Part shown: positions 5,272-5,671 of the stretch, in pieces
Layout: the number at the start of each line of letters is the position of its first letter
Numbering within the stretch: the stretch's first letter is position 1
Assembly (NCBI GenBank): GCA_027492415.1
Contig: JAPUEV010000359.1
Location: 1 to 5,671 of the forward strand
Reading direction: 5' to 3'
Source: Ignavibacteria bacterium
Lineage (GTDB): Bacteria > Bacteroidota > Ignavibacteria > Tepidaquicellales > OLB5
Length of the DNA: 5,671 nucleotides
The notes under the pieces: generated by a model
Database searches by the model: none
What the model saw: the letters and a program-made list of their open reading frames with translations, nothing else
Told to the model about the DNA's origin: nothing
Position numbers and translations under genes: made by a program

Positions 5272-5658
5272 TTACAGCACTTCTGTTTCCATCACAGAAA
5301 ATATGTTGCCGTCAGGGTCATTGAACCATGCAATATTCGGACCGTTTCCCCTCATAACGCCTTTATGATCTGTCTTTATAGTTTCGTTATCATACTGAAT
5401 CATCTTTACTCCGCGCTCATTAAGCTCATCAACTGCTTTATCAATATCGCTTACGGGAAAGTTCAGCACGGTGAACTCAGCCGGCACATGGTTTGGCTTG
5501 GGATAAACTATCACAACCGAGCCGTTCGCAATTGTAAGCTGGAGCGTTCCCATTTCGCCGTCTTTTACTTTCATTCCCAGAACAAGCGCGTAGAATTCCT
5601 TAGCTTTGGCTGTATCAATTACAGAAAACCCGCTGAATGCTTTATTTTTTGAAAACAT
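5272..5658 (-). CDS. VOC-superfamily (glyoxalase/bleomycin-resistance fold) protein
   Basis: A 128-residue single-subunit vicinal-oxygen-chelate fold protein with the two expected beta-alpha-beta-beta-beta repeats. The first is FSGFSVIDTAKAKEFYALVLGMKV (8-31), where D-x-x-x-A-x-x-FY-x-x-x-LGM is typical. The second is EFTVLNFPVSDIDKAVDELNERGVKM (61-86), ending in AWFNDPDGNIFSVME (110-124), the DPDGN turn being a strong family signature. Aligned by eye with metal-dependent glyoxalase I, the usual metal-ligand positions appear to hold Phe8, Val64 and Ser121 rather than His/Glu. So it is probably not a classical metalloenzyme and may instead bind or sequester a small molecule. The start ATG (5656-5658) is supported by an AAGGAG sequence 7 nt upstream. 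Its stop is 97 bp from the DUF2442 start; co-transcription is possible but not shown. Confidence 0.88.
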   Translation of the reverse strand: MFSKNKAFSGFSVIDTAKAKEFYALVLGMKVKDGEMGTLQLTIANGSVVIVYPKPNHVPAEFTVLNFPVSDIDKAVDELNERGVKMIQYDNETIKTDHKGVMRGNGPNIAWFNDPDGNIFSVMETEVL

Positions 5659-5665
5659 CCTGTTA

Positions 5666-5671
5666 CTCCTT
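5666..5671 (-). promoter_or_regulatory. Shine-Dalgarno sequence of the VOC gene
   Basis: AAGGAG on the minus strand lies 7 nt before the VOC ATG, at the extreme right edge of the window. It is the only strong ribosome-binding site here; the operon genes and the HIT, methyltransferase and GxxExxY genes have AT-rich leaders instead. Confidence 0.75.

Noticed and set aside
5200..5652. A 150-codon plus-strand open frame opposite the VOC gene
   Set aside because: It is antisense to a strongly supported VOC protein, has a His/Cys/Asn-rich product without domain motifs, and has no ribosome-binding site.

Overview
All recognisable genes in this window lie on the minus strand, so they read from right to left. 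The intergenic DNA is very AT-rich. Most start codons have only A/T-rich leaders and no Shine-Dalgarno sequence. The best promoter ends in TATATTTG, which fits the Bacteroidota-type TAnnTTTG element. Together with the gene families present, this suggests a free-living member of the Bacteroidota/Ignavibacteriota/Chlorobiota group. That placement is an inference from style, not from a marker gene.

Right part (about 4400-5671): three small, apparently independent genes. They encode a VOC (glyoxalase/bleomycin-resistance fold) protein, a DUF2442 protein and a HIT-family nucleotide hydrolase/transferase with an intact HxHxHxx motif.

Middle (about 3800-4391): a GxxExxY protein (PD-(D/E)xK nuclease-like fold) with strikingly low GC, about 28% by hand count against 40-45% in sampled neighbours. 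Upstream of it lie three ATTAATAA copies at exact 10-bp spacing. Beyond those is a 115-bp imperfect inverted repeat whose arms are built from tandem ACGCAAAG-like octamers. Together these look like an acquired cassette. Next comes a class I SAM-dependent methyltransferase.

Left part (1-2973): a probable five-gene operon. The order is an ArsR-type repressor, two paralogous SRPBCC/AHSA1 proteins, a MATE multidrug/toxin efflux transporter, and the N-terminus of a third SRPBCC/AHSA1 protein running off the left edge. Gaps are 15, 38, 44 and 27 bp, with no visible terminator. In front of the repressor gene is a clear regulatory region. It has two near-identical GAAACC-N4-GGTT(TC) operator-like sites 26 bp apart, one filling the spacer of a TTGCGA-N17-TATATTTG promoter and the other over the predicted transcription start. 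The simplest reading is an autoregulated, ligand-inducible unit that binds and exports a small hydrophobic compound. The ligand cannot be read from sequence.

No gene-free stretch exceeds 300 bases; the longest is 180 bases (4218-4397), which holds the repeats described. No tRNA, rRNA, CRISPR array or insertion-sequence transposase was seen.
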